Below, one piece after another: positions 43,601-52,278 of a DNA stretch of 64,000 bases. Within the stretch, counting starts at the first letter, position 1. Each line of letters begins with the position of its first letter. The stretch comes from Nostoc sp. PCC 7524 (GTDB lineage Bacteria > Cyanobacteriota > Cyanobacteriia > Cyanobacteriales > Nostocaceae), in assembly GCF_000316645.1 (NCBI RefSeq), contig NC_019684.1, positions 2,447,501-2,511,500 on the forward strand, given 5' to 3'. The notes beneath the pieces were generated by a model, which was given only the letters and a program-made list of their open reading frames with translations, did not search any database and was not told the DNA's origin. The translations under genes and the position numbers were made by a program.

Positions 43601-45586
43601 GGTACTAACAATACTATTGGTTGCTGTGATAGTTCCTCGGTTAGTAATCGCGCCACCATTAATTCCAGCAGTGTTATTACTGAGAGTAGTATTTAGCAGG
43701 TTTAGCGTTCCTAAATTGTTAATCCCCCCACCATCTGCTGTTGTGAAACTATTACGGACTGTGGTATTGGAGAGATTAAGAACACCCCGATTATCAATTG
43801 CACCACCATTAGTATCACTAAAACCATTGGTAATGGTTAAACCATCAATATTAACCTCTGCATTACCAGCAATGCGGAAGATTTGAGATTCATTGCTACC
43901 ACTAATTGTTAGATTATTTTCACCTAAACCATTAATAGTGATGTTATTTGTAATTTCCAACTCACCTAAAGTTAGAGCAATTGCACCACCATTAAGAGTA
44001 GACGAAAAAGCGATCGTTGCCCCATTGCCAGCAATAGAAATTGCCTCCCGCAATGACACATCCCCTGGTGTTAAATCACCATCATTTTCATCAACCAACG
44101 TATCCACCAAGGGAATAAATCCGCCCCGTCGTCCATAGACAACATAGCTTTGACCTGAAAAATCGCCATTAGGGTCAGCGTAGGGTGCGCCAATAATCAA
44201 GTCATCAATACCATCACCGTTAATATCCCCTGCACCACTAACGGAGGCTCCTGACACATCTTCTGAGTTAATACCATTGAGAGCAAAGCCGTTACCACCA
44301 TTTAAGTCTGCTAGGTTCAGACTGGGAGCAAATCCCCCCTCCCTTCCATAGACTACATAGCTTTGACCTGAAAAAGCGCCATTAGGGTCAGCAAAGGGTG
44401 CGCCAATAATCAAGTCATCAATACCATCACCGTTAACATCTCCTGCACCACTAATGGCAATGCCGGATAAATCACTACTGCCAATACCGTTGATAGCAAA
44501 ACCATTACTACCATTCAGGTTTGATAGGTTAAAACTAGGGCTAAATTGCTCCCGTCGCCCAAACACCACATAGGTTTGACCTGAAGCAACACCATTAGAT
44601 ACTGCTCCAAATGCCCCAACAATCAAATCATCAATCCCATCACCATTGATATCCCCTGCATCACTAACTAAGCTTAAACGATCTCCGTCAGTGCCGTTGA
44701 GAATAAAGCCGTTACTGCCATTAAGTCGTGAAAGGTCAAAACTAGAGCTAAATCCTGCTTGGTTGCCAAACACCACATAAATTTGGCCTGTCCGACTACT
44801 GCCAAATCTTTGTGCGCCAATAACCAAGTCATCAATGCCATCACCATTTATGTCTCCTGCGGCACTAACAGAGAGTGCTACGCTCTCGTTTAAGTTAATG
44901 CTATTGAGAACAAAGCCGTTACTACCATTTAGGTCTGCTAGATTTAAACTAGGGCTAAATCCCTCTTGCTGACCATACACCACATAGGCTCGACCTGGGT
45001 TAGTTGAGAATGGGGATGTTCCCACAATCACATCGTCAATGCCATCACCGTTAATGTCTCCTGCATCACTAACGGAGTTTAACTCATATCCTGCTACATT
45101 GTTGTTGAGGGTAAAACCATTACTGCCATTCAGGTCTGCTAGGTTTAAACTAGGGCTAAATCCTCCTTGTTGACCAAACACCACATAGGCTTGACCTGAA
45201 GGCAAGCCATTGACACCTGCTCGTGATGCGCCAATAATCAAGTCATCAATACCATCACCGTTAACATCACCCGCACCACTGACTGGAGTTCCTGACAAAT
45301 CGAACAAGTTAATACCGTTAAGTGCAAAACCATTACTGCCATTCAGGTCTGCTAAGTTTAAACTAGGGCTAAATCCTCCTTGCTGCCCAAAGATCACATA
45401 GCTTTGACCCGAAGAATCACCATTGACATCTGCTCCTTGTGCGCCAACAATCACATCGTCAATACCATCACCGTTAATGTCTCCTGCATCACTGACCACG
45501 CCTAACAAATCTTGGGCGCGAATACCGTTGATGATAAAGCCGTTAGTACCATCTAGTTCTGAAAGGTTGAAAGATAGAAGTGTCAT
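40556..45586 (-). CDS. Giant FG-GAP / beta-helix / Calx-beta surface protein, C-terminus truncated
   Basis: A 1676-residue frame. Residues 1-490 hold about seven integrin-like FG-GAP repeats (SDAGDINGDGIDDVIVGA, then SGQSYVIFGQQGGFSPSLNL). Two CSLREA-type beta-helix units follow, starting near 494 (DVSLREAISIAGNG) and 820 (DVSLREALFIAAAG), with many Asn-rich strands. Three Calx-beta-like domains run from ~1212 to 1590 (AEDAETITLNLNQ-type motifs). The start of an FG-GAP/VCBS region follows (VPTFIDENNDGDLDLFIGAL). The last ~10 residues (ATEVTAASCP) are antisense WD40 sequence, so the native 3' end is missing. The ATG is 13 bp from an inserted IS701 element, with no visible ribosome-binding site. 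Probably secreted or surface-located; no Sec signal is seen. Confidence 0.87.
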   Translation of the reverse strand: MTLLSFNLSELDGTNGFIINGIRAQDLLGVVSDAGDINGDGIDDVIVGAQGADVNGDSSGQSYVIFGQQGGFSPSLNLADLNGSNGFALNGINLFDLSGTPVSGAGDVNGDGIDDLIIGASRAGVNGLPSGQAYVVFGQQGGFSPSLNLADLNGSNGFTLNNNVAGYELNSVSDAGDINGDGIDDVIVGTSPFSTNPGRAYVVYGQQEGFSPSLNLADLNGSNGFVLNSINLNESVALSVSAAGDINGDGIDDLVIGAQRFGSSRTGQIYVVFGNQAGFSSSFDLSRLNGSNGFILNGTDGDRLSLVSDAGDINGDGIDDLIVGAFGAVSNGVASGQTYVVFGRREQFSPSFNLSNLNGSNGFAINGIGSSDLSGIAISGAGDVNGDGIDDLIIGAPFADPNGAFSGQSYVVYGREGGFAPSLNLADLNGGNGFALNGINSEDVSGASVSGAGDINGDGIDDLIIGAPYADPNGDFSGQSYVVYGRRGGFIPLVDTLVDENDGDLTPGDVSLREAISIAGNGATIAFSSTLNGGAIALTLGELEITNNITINGLGENNLTISGSNESQIFRIAGNAEVNIDGLTITNGFSDTNGGAIDNRGVLNLSNTTVRNSFTTADGGGINNLGTLNLLNTTLSNNTAGINGGAITNRGTITATNSIVSTNIALNNGGGIFNLNGTLQLVSNTITNNIVNSGNGGGIYSLIGQTTVNNTIIASNFDQGGESPDVNGLFTSNGYNLIGINDGSIGFVNGVNGNIVGTRTNPINPLLGSLENNHVPSIIGPAFDSGDPSLTGSDRLGTSRPQANGIDIGAVEFKLLDTVTVDNLTDEFDGDLSSGDVSLREALFIAAAGGNINFAQSLTGGTISLTLGTLNLNRNITIQGLGANNLTVDGNNTFSIFSINNNANTNISGLTLVNADNTAIVNNGTLILSDSIVRNSRGRFAGGIENQGNLTVINSKINNNIEEEGEGGGGIFNQGNTTLIDTTISNNSSGGILNNSSFILINSTVSNNNGRGIRNSGTLNLYNATISGNQSTNSGGGIINTGTLRVTNSTITNNSASQGGGIVNSGTAILGNTIVAGNNIIDGNVNLVNHFDVEGNFISNGNNLIGSNEGSTGFINTNNGDIVGTNTNPINPRLGTLQDNGGATFTHALLDDSIAINSGNNANLPEDIADLDGDNNISEPLPVDQRGVTRAQNGYVDIGAFESNIETRSIVSFQVIDSQANEKGGNFGRYTLTRTASREGLTALTVNFSLDGGNTATFSDDYNLLVNGTVINSINDNLSITFAQGQSQLNIDLIPVDDILLEDAETITINLNQAIEYAVDPNNNSGTVTIDPSDPLSIVTIQATDSQANERGGDLGRYTLTRTPSDGELRELTINLSLDAGNTATLTNDYNLEVNGEVITPINNNFNITFAEGQSELNIDLIPVNEFVNEDAETITLNLNQSSEYAVDPNNNSGTVTIAPSDPLSIVAIRAIDSRSFERGGDIGRYSLTRTDSEGELRELTVNISLDPGNTATFGDDYILEVNRRFITPVNGNFSITFAQGQSQLNIDLFGVDDLITEDAETITLNINEALGYAVDPINNSATVTMAASEQPIPQNHPLSTVDVGFYSVPTFIDENNDGDLDLFIGALDGTIAVAHNQGRAAIPNFANPIIIRDVGNRSTPTFADIATEVTAASCP

Positions 45587-45602
45587 GATTTTTTGTAATT
45601 AG

Positions 45603-46960
45603 CGGGACTTAGACAAAAATCAAGCCCAAATGTAACCCAAACTAGCTTTGTAAGCAGCAAACACGTCACGATTTAAGTTCAACCAATCAATAAATCGAAA
45701 AGACATGGCTGTTCTGAAAGCTTCTAAAGCTTCAGTAAAAGTATTTAAAGGTTTGTTTGCCCACCGTCGTCTTAATCCTCCAGTTAACTGATGCCAAAGA
45801 ATAAAAGTATAGGCACAGAAAACCAAAATAAAATGGCGCAGTAAACTCCTTTTATCACGAACTTGATATTCTTTAAGTCCTAACCATCCTTTAGCTTCCC
45901 TGTAAAAAACTTCTACCCAATTCCTTTGAGAATATGTATCAACTATCCATTGTGGTGTAACAATTGATGAAGATATATTAGTGATGAAGTAGTCAATATC
46001 GGTGGCTGCTGAGAAAGTAGAAGCATTCATGACGATAGCAATATTTCGCTTTCCAGTTAAACTTGATATTTCCACTTCACAAGTTACTACCCATAATGTT
46101 TTGGGTTTATCCAAATCTGTTTGAATTTCTGTGAAAGCCTCTTTGGGTAAGCTCTGGGCTAATTCATCTAACCGAATTGTTTGTTGAATATTATCTGTTT
46201 GATTAACTGTTACTTTTCGATTTTTAGCTAATCCTCCTAAATATTTTAATTGCCGTTTTTCCAACTCTAATAAAAATGATGTATTGTTGCCATATCCAGC
46301 ATCTACAATTACTATCCCAGGTTGATATTTTCTGTTTAGGGCTTGATCTATTAACTTGATTGCTAGTTCTGGTTTTTTCTCAAATAGAGGATCTTGTTTT
46401 CCTTGAGCTAAAGAATCAGCGTGTTGATATAACTCTATATCTAACGGTAAGCTTTTTCTGCCATCATATAAATGCGTTGTTACTACTACGATTCCATTAT
46501 CTGTTTTGCCAATTTCTCCAATATACTGTCTCCCCACACCAGCAGTAAAATTACCACTTTTTCTATGACCAGAATCATCAATTATTAAGCTAAAACCTCT
46601 ACTAATTCTCGTTTGACTGCACTTATTCATGATTTCCAATCGACGCTCATTCACCTGCCCACTAGACCAAGGTGCTTCGGTCAAAAAGTGATGTAATCGG
46701 TGGTAAGTTACACCTACAGCATTATCCGCCATTTGAAACAGGTTTTTTCTCTCACTTTCCCCCAGTAATCCCCCTATATAGTGTCTAAACTCTCTTTTTT
46801 GAGCTTTATGAGTAAACACATCATCAAATCTTTGACACCATCTTTCAAAGCACGGGGGCATCGCTGTGGGAGTGGTTTCTTTCATGAGCTTTTTCTAACG
46901 TGAAAGCTATGTTAGTTAAGCATTATACTCTTTTTGGGCTTAATTTTTGTTTAAGTCCCG
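45603..46960 (-). mobile_element. IS701-family element, copy 2 (intact)
   Basis: The 1358 bp element has the same ends as copy 1 (CGGGACTT...AAGTCCCG). It is flanked by the 4 bp direct repeat TTAG at 45599-45602 and 46961-46964, again a YTAR target. It encodes one uninterrupted transposase, so it is the likely source of activity for both copies. Confidence 0.94.
45620..46885 (-). CDS. IS701-family transposase
   Basis: This 421-residue DDE transposase has its catalytic residues in IIDDSGHRKSG (near 120), GIVIVDAGYGNN (near 218) and NWVEVFYREAKGWLGLKEYQ (near 345). The N-terminus MKETTPTAMPPCFERWCQRF and the C-terminal HQLTGGLRRRWANKPLNTF region match IS701 transposases of cyanobacteria. It is transcribed toward the FG-GAP gene, so read-through may reach that gene. 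Confidence 0.95.
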   Translation of the reverse strand: MKETTPTAMPPCFERWCQRFDDVFTHKAQKREFRHYIGGLLGESERKNLFQMADNAVGVTYHRLHHFLTEAPWSSGQVNERRLEIMNKCSQTRISRGFSLIIDDSGHRKSGNFTAGVGRQYIGEIGKTDNGIVVVTTHLYDGRKSLPLDIELYQHADSLAQGKQDPLFEKKPELAIKLIDQALNRKYQPGIVIVDAGYGNNTSFLLELEKRQLKYLGGLAKNRKVTVNQTDNIQQTIRLDELAQSLPKEAFTEIQTDLDKPKTLWVVTCEVEISSLTGKRNIAIVMNASTFSAATDIDYFITNISSSIVTPQWIVDTYSQRNWVEVFYREAKGWLGLKEYQVRDKRSLLRHFILVFCAYTFILWHQLTGGLRRRWANKPLNTFTEALEAFRTAMSFRFIDWLNLNRDVFAAYKASLGYIWA

Positions 46961-46964
46961 TTAG

Positions 46965-47451
46965 AAAGATTCGGATTTTATGTATAGTCTGACCATTTTA
47001 TCTGGACAAAAGACGGGATAAAAATTGTCGGTACAACTCCTACAGGGAGAGCTACAGTCAGCTTTGGTAATGCGTCCGCAATACTGGTTCTTTCGCTTGG
47101 CGGTAGCCTGTCTCTAACTCTTCCAAACTCAGATGTGGCTCAATTTTTATGACTTTTGGCATTACAACCGCACCCATTTATGCACCGATAACTTTATTAC
47201 GGGTGATTTCCCAGACATCATATTAGATGTGCATGGCGCATGGGGCATTGAGGTAAAACTTCCTTGTCTCCCTTGTCCTTTTTGTTTCCCCCACACCCCC
47301 ACACCCCCACACCCCCAATTCCCTACCATTTGAACTACTTATCTTTAGCATCACAAAACACTGATAATTGTTAACATCCCTAAAGATGTAAAATTTTTGT
47401 TAAATTCAACGAGCATCTATATTTACTCGTCATTATTACAAGGTACTCAGC
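46965..47451. other. Intergenic region with a possible decayed coding stretch and a C-rich repeat
   Basis: A plus-strand frame around 46990-47147 (IWTKDGIKIVGTTPTGRATV, then SFGNASAILVLSLGG) looks like the remains of a protein but has no start and no recognisable family. A CCCCCACA tandem repeat lies at about 47288-47322. The promoter of the TPP-enzyme gene must be in the last ~110 bp. Confidence 0.45.
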
Positions 47452-49665
47452 ATGACTGCAATCACACCAAAGGCATCTTCGGCACTTCCACATTTTTGCG
47501 AAGGGATTCAATATTTTGGGGAAGTGCTACCAAGTTTTGAAACTTATGGTGCGACTCCTGCAATAGCATCAGGACAAGTAGCGATCGCAGATCCTCAAGA
47601 CCCTCAAGCTGTGTATCAAACTTTGCTGGCTGCTGATGCTTTGCGCTACTTAACTCTACAAATCACTGGCAGTAAGGCATCTGGACACCCAGGCGGGTTT
47701 GCTAGCCAAGCGGAAGCTTACGCAGCTTTGGTCATGCTGGGGTATAAAAATATTATTACAGAAGTCGGACATCACGCACCCGGTTTTTATAGTGCTATGT
47801 TCCTTGACCGTTCATTAGAGGACATGGGCATATTTACAGTACAACAATTGCGCGATCGCTTCCGCGAAAAGCATGGACTTTTGGGACACCTTTCCGGTTA
47901 CATCCCCGGTATTCTCGCCCCCGCCGGGCCTTTGGGACAAGGACAGCACTTTGCAATGGCGGCTGCACTCCTCCACCGAGACAAACTTTTCCCCTTCACC
48001 CTGGGCGACGGTGGACTAGGTGAACCCTACATCATGAGTTCAATGGCGCACTTTAACACCGCCTATCCCAGCGTCACCAACTTCTTACCCGTGTTGGTAT
48101 GGAACGGTTACAGCCAAGAACATCACAGCATGGTTTCCCTGAAAACCAACGCCCAGATGACAGCTTATTGGCAAGGTAACGGTTTTGAGGAAGTCATCTT
48201 AGTCGATGCCAAAGAATTTGACGACCAAAACCAACCAGGAGACTATGTAGATAGTACCGCCTTTTCCTTCGAGCAACGCCTTGCCTTTACCAAAGCCGTA
48301 CTCGTAGCAATGGATAAAGCCGCCCGTTCCGCCCTCAGTGGAAAACTCACAGTCTTTATTATCAAACAACTCAAAGGCGCAGGCGTTCACGCCAGAGGTG
48401 CGAAATCTCACAACCTCTATCCGAAAGATACCTTAGACGCGCCCCACATTGTCAGCGCACTCCAAACCCGTGCATTACCCCCAGAAGCTTGGCAAATCGT
48501 CAGAACCAACGCCGAACGCGCCGGAGGTGGCCCCGCCGCTAAAACGGTGGTGACAGAATTTGAGTTACCATTGCCAGATTTAGGTACATTACCTTTAGAA
48601 GAATATGCAGTAGGCGGCGAACCCAAAGTTTCAACCACCGCAATGGGACGACTAGTCGGTGTAGTCGGACAGAAAGACCAAAATTTCCTCGTCACCAACG
48701 CCGACGGTAACGAAGCATCAGGTATAGGTAACATCAACCAAGCTTTAAAGATTATCCACCCCACCACCGACGAATTATATAACCAAGCACCCAACGGGCA
48801 AGTTTACGAACCCTTAAGTGAAGATGCTTGTGCAGGTTTAGCGGCTGGTTTATCCTTGATGGGTGCAAGAACCCTGTGGTGTTCCTACGAATCTTTTGCC
48901 ATCAACGGTTTACCCATTTGGCAAACCGTCACCCAAGCAATGGCAGAATTACGCCGTCAAACTCCCTCAACTATTACCTTATTCACAGCAGGCGCATTAG
49001 AACAAGGACGCAACGGCTGGACACACCAACGTCCAGAAATTGAAGCTTACTTTGCTTCCATGATGCGGAACGGTAATGTATTTCCTGTATTCCCCCCCGA
49101 TGCTAACAGTATCCAAGTTTGTTATGACTGGGCGTTGACAACTAAGAATAAAGGAATTGTCATCACCGCCAGTAAATCACCCTTACCCATTCGCACCACC
49201 TTAGAACAAACCCGCCAAGGTTTAGAGGAAGGTGCAGTAGTGTTGCATGAAATTCCTGGTGGAAAGCAAGTTGTGTTTGCTGTCATTGGCGACATGACAT
49301 TAATTCCCGTATTTGAAGCCGCCGCTTTCTTAGAAACAGAAGGTATCGGAGTGAAGATAGTTTCTGTAATTAATCCCCGTCGTTTATATCGTCCTCATGA
49401 TGTTGCTTGGGATACCTGTTCTGAAGCTGATGGCAATTTCATTGATGATGCGAAATTCGCTGAATTATTTGATGGTGATGCGTTAATTGGTGTAACTGGT
49501 GGTGTGGCTTCGATGTTAGAACCCATCATGTTGCGGAGTAACAGCAAGCGCGATACTTTTGCCTGGAAGCGTGGGGAGACTACAGCTAGTGCTGGTGAGT
49601 TGATGGCGTTTAATGGTTTGACTGCTGAGGCGTTGACGAAGCGGGCTATTGAGTTGGTGCATTAA
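47452..49665 (+). CDS. Phosphoketolase/transketolase-like thiamine-diphosphate enzyme
   Basis: This 737-residue protein has both TPP half-sites. The pyrophosphate motif is GDGGLGEPYIMSSMAHFN (G185-D186-G187), and the pyrimidine domain has VYEPLSEDACAGLAAGLSLM (E457 is the likely activating Glu) and TLWCSYESFAINGLPIWQTV. It also has SGHPGG and GPLGQGQHFAMAAALLHRDK of the transketolase fold, and a C-terminal domain with IPGGKQVVFAVIGDMTLIPV. The YE-F and E-x-C pattern is closer to phosphoketolases (xylulose-5-P to acetyl-P), but length and order differ from typical XFP (~790). I therefore name only the superfamily. Complete, with ATG after an AT-rich leader; codon use fits the chromosome. Confidence 0.82.
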   Translation: MTAITPKASSALPHFCEGIQYFGEVLPSFETYGATPAIASGQVAIADPQDPQAVYQTLLAADALRYLTLQITGSKASGHPGGFASQAEAYAALVMLGYKNIITEVGHHAPGFYSAMFLDRSLEDMGIFTVQQLRDRFREKHGLLGHLSGYIPGILAPAGPLGQGQHFAMAAALLHRDKLFPFTLGDGGLGEPYIMSSMAHFNTAYPSVTNFLPVLVWNGYSQEHHSMVSLKTNAQMTAYWQGNGFEEVILVDAKEFDDQNQPGDYVDSTAFSFEQRLAFTKAVLVAMDKAARSALSGKLTVFIIKQLKGAGVHARGAKSHNLYPKDTLDAPHIVSALQTRALPPEAWQIVRTNAERAGGGPAAKTVVTEFELPLPDLGTLPLEEYAVGGEPKVSTTAMGRLVGVVGQKDQNFLVTNADGNEASGIGNINQALKIIHPTTDELYNQAPNGQVYEPLSEDACAGLAAGLSLMGARTLWCSYESFAINGLPIWQTVTQAMAELRRQTPSTITLFTAGALEQGRNGWTHQRPEIEAYFASMMRNGNVFPVFPPDANSIQVCYDWALTTKNKGIVITASKSPLPIRTTLEQTRQGLEEGAVVLHEIPGGKQVVFAVIGDMTLIPVFEAAAFLETEGIGVKIVSVINPRRLYRPHDVAWDTCSEADGNFIDDAKFAELFDGDALIGVTGGVASMLEPIMLRSNSKRDTFAWKRGETTASAGELMAFNGLTAEALTKRAIELVH

Positions 49666-49685
49666 GCTGTGTTTTAACAATAAAA

Positions 49686-49722
49686 ATTAACCGCAGATGC
49701 ACGCAGATGAACGCAGATAAAT
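49686..49722. repeat. ACGCAGATG-type short repeat
   Basis: ACCGCAGATGCACGCAGATG, then AACGCAGAT, is a tandem nonamer-like repeat seen in many cyanobacterial intergenic regions. It lies just behind the TPP-enzyme gene. Confidence 0.6.
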
Positions 49723-49805
49723 TAGCGTTTTTACGTGTATTTGCGGTTAGATATTTAAATGAACATGAGATTCAATAAACGTAATTAATCAAATGACAAA
49801 AAACT

Positions 49806-50111
49806 ATGAACTATTTTTCAAGTATAGAACAATACCTTTTATTGTATAAAATAGAACCTTCTGAAGAATACTATAGAGCTATAGAAGATACAATGGCGAA
49901 ATATCAAGCCAATCCTCCCGATATAATTCAAGAAAACATGAAACATGAAGCTACAATATCAATTATGGGAAATCCAACATTCAAACTCATTCCTGGGTCG
50001 AAAGGCGGAGATAAGCTAACTGACTTATTCAGTCAATTTATCAATTGTCCAACTAATGTAACATATAACGCTTTTCTAAAGGCATTAGTAGAATATAAAG
50101 CGAATTTTTGA
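49806..50111 (+). CDS. Hypothetical protein, 101 residues
   Basis: A soluble, helix-rich small protein (YFSSIEQYLLLYKIEPSEEY, ending YNAFLKALVEYKANF). No domain is recognised and the neighbours give no clue. It is AT-rich compared with the upstream enzyme gene, like other accessory genes here. Confidence 0.5.
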   Translation: MNYFSSIEQYLLLYKIEPSEEYYRAIEDTMAKYQANPPDIIQENMKHEATISIMGNPTFKLIPGSKGGDKLTDLFSQFINCPTNVTYNAFLKALVEYKANF

Positions 50112-50339
50112 ACAATACTAAACTCAATCCCTTTTCTTAATACACATTAAAAATTACTTTAGTCATTGCATAGTGGACTATCTAGACTAAAATTTGGTAT
50201 CAACCGCCTTGGTCTGCATCATCTGCGGTTAATTATATCTAATTTATAATTCGTAAATATTTAGTGTGTTTAAGTGTAGGTGTTGACAAAATCAACTATT
50301 AAAATCAAAGGCTTCAAAAGCCTAGATTTATTTTTCCAT

Positions 50340-50774
50340 TTACTTTAAGCGATCTTTTAGAGGAATTTGTCCAACATCTCTATGATCGGGACAATATGAT
50401 TTTTGTGCTGCCAACTCTATAGAAATGTTTATAATATCTATATCTGCCGATTCTTCAGGTGTAAGTTTTCCTTGAGATATTAACTCTAGTCCAGTTGCTA
50501 TATTATGACTTCGTATTTCATCTTTGCTTATACCCTTATTTAGCATTTGGCAATATTCCATGCCTTGCTTTTTTGCCTTTTCCCAACCGTACAATTCATC
50601 AAAAATTTTCTTTTGTCTTGCATTTATATCATTACTTTTACTACTGTTCAACAATTGATTGAGTTCAGTATTAAATACTGAATCTTTACTAGAACAACTG
50701 TTTAAAAAAATTAATATTAAGATAAAACTTAGATACTTGCCTAATTTAAAAGTTAGTTTTAGCATTATATTCAT
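50340..50774 (-). CDS. Hypothetical lipoprotein
   Basis: A 144-residue protein with a type II signal peptide: basic start, hydrophobic KYLSFILILIFLNSC, lipid-accepting Cys about residue 27, then SSKDS. The mature part is helical and acidic, with a terminal HRDVGQIPLKDRLK. Two close ATGs are possible (50774 or 50765). No family recognised. Confidence 0.6.
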   Translation of the reverse strand: MNIMLKLTFKLGKYLSFILILIFLNSCSSKDSVFNTELNQLLNSSKSNDINARQKKIFDELYGWEKAKKQGMEYCQMLNKGISKDEIRSHNIATGLELISQGKLTPEESADIDIINISIELAAQKSYCPDHRDVGQIPLKDRLK

Positions 50775-51125
50775 AATTAATTAGATATACGAAATTTACA
50801 AAATAAAAGTAACACATTAATCATAATTTCAACCCAGTGAAATTGCGTAATTTATTGTGTAGTATGGGTTAGCGACAGCGTAACCCACCAAAGCCGTAAC
50901 TAATATGCAAAACCAATTGATATTTGCGCCGTAACCCAACACTAAATCACCTTAATTTCCAGCATATAGATTTTTGTTGTGAAGATTGAGATAATTTGTT
51001 GGGTTTCACTTCGTTCTACCCAACCTACAGGGAGTGCTATGTTAGCCTTAGCATCAATTCTAAAATTTGCAATCATGTAATATTAATTTAAATATTTAAC
51101 ATATGACTACATCGAAAATACAAGC
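50775..51125. other. Intergenic region with two small hairpin repeats
   Basis: No gene is seen. It holds TGGGTTA...TAACCCA (50865-50887) and GTTGGGT...ACCCAAC (50998-51024). The second shares its arms with the hairpin at 4256-4283. Confidence 0.55.
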
Positions 51126-51677
51126 ATGACCACAGATGCAGATTATCAAGCAAGAATTATCACTTATGGCTGGGATGACTTAAGGATATTATGGTCAGAA
51201 ATTAAAACAAAAAGTACCTCAACCTTTTGGGATGAAGGTAAAGCATTAGAATATTTAGTTTTACGTGCATTCCAACTTGATGGCGCGGAAGTCGCTTGGC
51301 CTTATACCGTAAAAATTCAAGATACAATAGTAGAACAAATTGACGGGGTAGTATATACAGACGGTCTAGCCTGCTTAGTAGAATGCAAGGACACAGCTAA
51401 AGAAGTTAATATTGAACCCATAGCAAAGCTACGAAATCAACTACTAAGAAGACCAGCAACAGCTCTTGGTAGCGTGTTTAGCCGTAGTGGCTTTACAGAA
51501 GCAGCAGTGACTTTAACTGGATTTGTTGCACCCCAAGCTATTCTATTGTGGCGAGGAGAAGAAATTGAATACTCACTCACAAATCAATGTATATGTAGAT
51601 TTCTAGTCAAAAAATACCGTGTTTGTGTTCAAAAATGTATCCCTAATTACGACATTAAAACGGAGCTTTTTCTATGA
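51126..51677 (+). CDS. PD-(D/E)XK restriction-endonuclease-like protein
   Basis: A 183-residue protein. GKALEYLVLRAFQLDGAEVA gives the first Glu, and QIDGVVYTDGLACLVECKDT gives the D...ExK catalytic core of Mrr/restriction-type nucleases. LNIEP-like basic residues follow (KLRNQLLRRPATALGSVFSR). It would cut DNA. The stop overlaps the start of the next gene by four bases, so the two proteins are made together. I see no methyltransferase partner nearby, so it is not an ordinary type II system. Confidence 0.8.
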   Translation: MTTDADYQARIITYGWDDLRILWSEIKTKSTSTFWDEGKALEYLVLRAFQLDGAEVAWPYTVKIQDTIVEQIDGVVYTDGLACLVECKDTAKEVNIEPIAKLRNQLLRRPATALGSVFSRSGFTEAAVTLTGFVAPQAILLWRGEEIEYSLTNQCICRFLVKKYRVCVQKCIPNYDIKTELFL

Positions 51678-52225
51678 CATTGGTATACATAATTACAGTA
51701 GGTAATAAAGATAAAGAAATTTTGCAAAAATTACTGCCAAAAAATCTGACTCAAGAGATTCAATTTATAGCGGGTGAAAGCTCTTATGGTGCGCGTTCTT
51801 TAGCTAGTTCATTGCTTGCGACTCGCAACACACCTGTTGCTCTTATCTTAAATGCAGATACAGATAACGAATCTCAAATATGGGAAAGACATGATTTAAT
51901 TAACTATGCACTAAATCAAGCATCACCTGGGATTCCTTATCAAATCTTTTTTGCAGTTCCCGAAATAGAAATTATATTTTTGCAAGATAAATCATTAATC
52001 GAAAAAATAGCACAACGGCAATTTAATGATTTAGAATGGCAATTGGCTCAAAGTAAACCTAGAGAGTTTTTGGAGACAGTATTTGGAAAAGGTGAACAAA
52101 TAAATGCCAAAATATTTGACAACATCACAGAGCAAGAGATAGAAGTATTACAGAAACATCCATTAATAGAATCAATAATAACTTTTATTGCATCACTGAT
52201 TCCATCCTCTGTTGCAATTAATTGA
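51674..52225 (+). CDS. Hypothetical protein, possibly Toprim-like, coupled to the nuclease
   Basis: A 183-residue protein. The segment FIAGESSYGARSLASSLLAT, then TPVALILNADTDNESQIWER, has an early Glu and a later D-x-D after a hydrophobic strand, the layout of Toprim domains (OLD nucleases, primases). Later segments (PEIEIIFLQDKSLIEKIAQR) are also seen behind such domains in conflict systems. The Toprim call is inference from these few residues. It is coupled by an ATGA overlap to the upstream nuclease gene. Confidence 0.6.
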   Translation: MTLVYIITVGNKDKEILQKLLPKNLTQEIQFIAGESSYGARSLASSLLATRNTPVALILNADTDNESQIWERHDLINYALNQASPGIPYQIFFAVPEIEIIFLQDKSLIEKIAQRQFNDLEWQLAQSKPREFLETVFGKGEQINAKIFDNITEQEIEVLQKHPLIESIITFIASLIPSSVAIN

Positions 52226-52235
52226 GCATCTGTAG

Positions 52236-52254
52236 AAGGAATTACGCGATTAGA
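52236..52254. repeat. 19 bp direct repeat, left copy
   Basis: AAGGAATTACGCGATTAGA is repeated with one mismatch at 53042-53060 and brackets the VapBC cassette. Confidence 0.7.
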
Positions 52255-52278
52255 TATTTAGCAACCTACATTAGAACA

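Noticed and set aside
41049..45401. Plus-strand frames antisense to the FG-GAP gene
   Set aside because: Low-complexity translations caused by the repeats in the opposite strand; no family features.
52222..52278. Upstream extension of the VapB-like antitoxin
   Set aside because: The translation (SICRRNYAIRYLATYIRT) overlaps the preceding gene and is encoded by the 19 bp repeat region; the ribbon-helix-helix starts after 52279.
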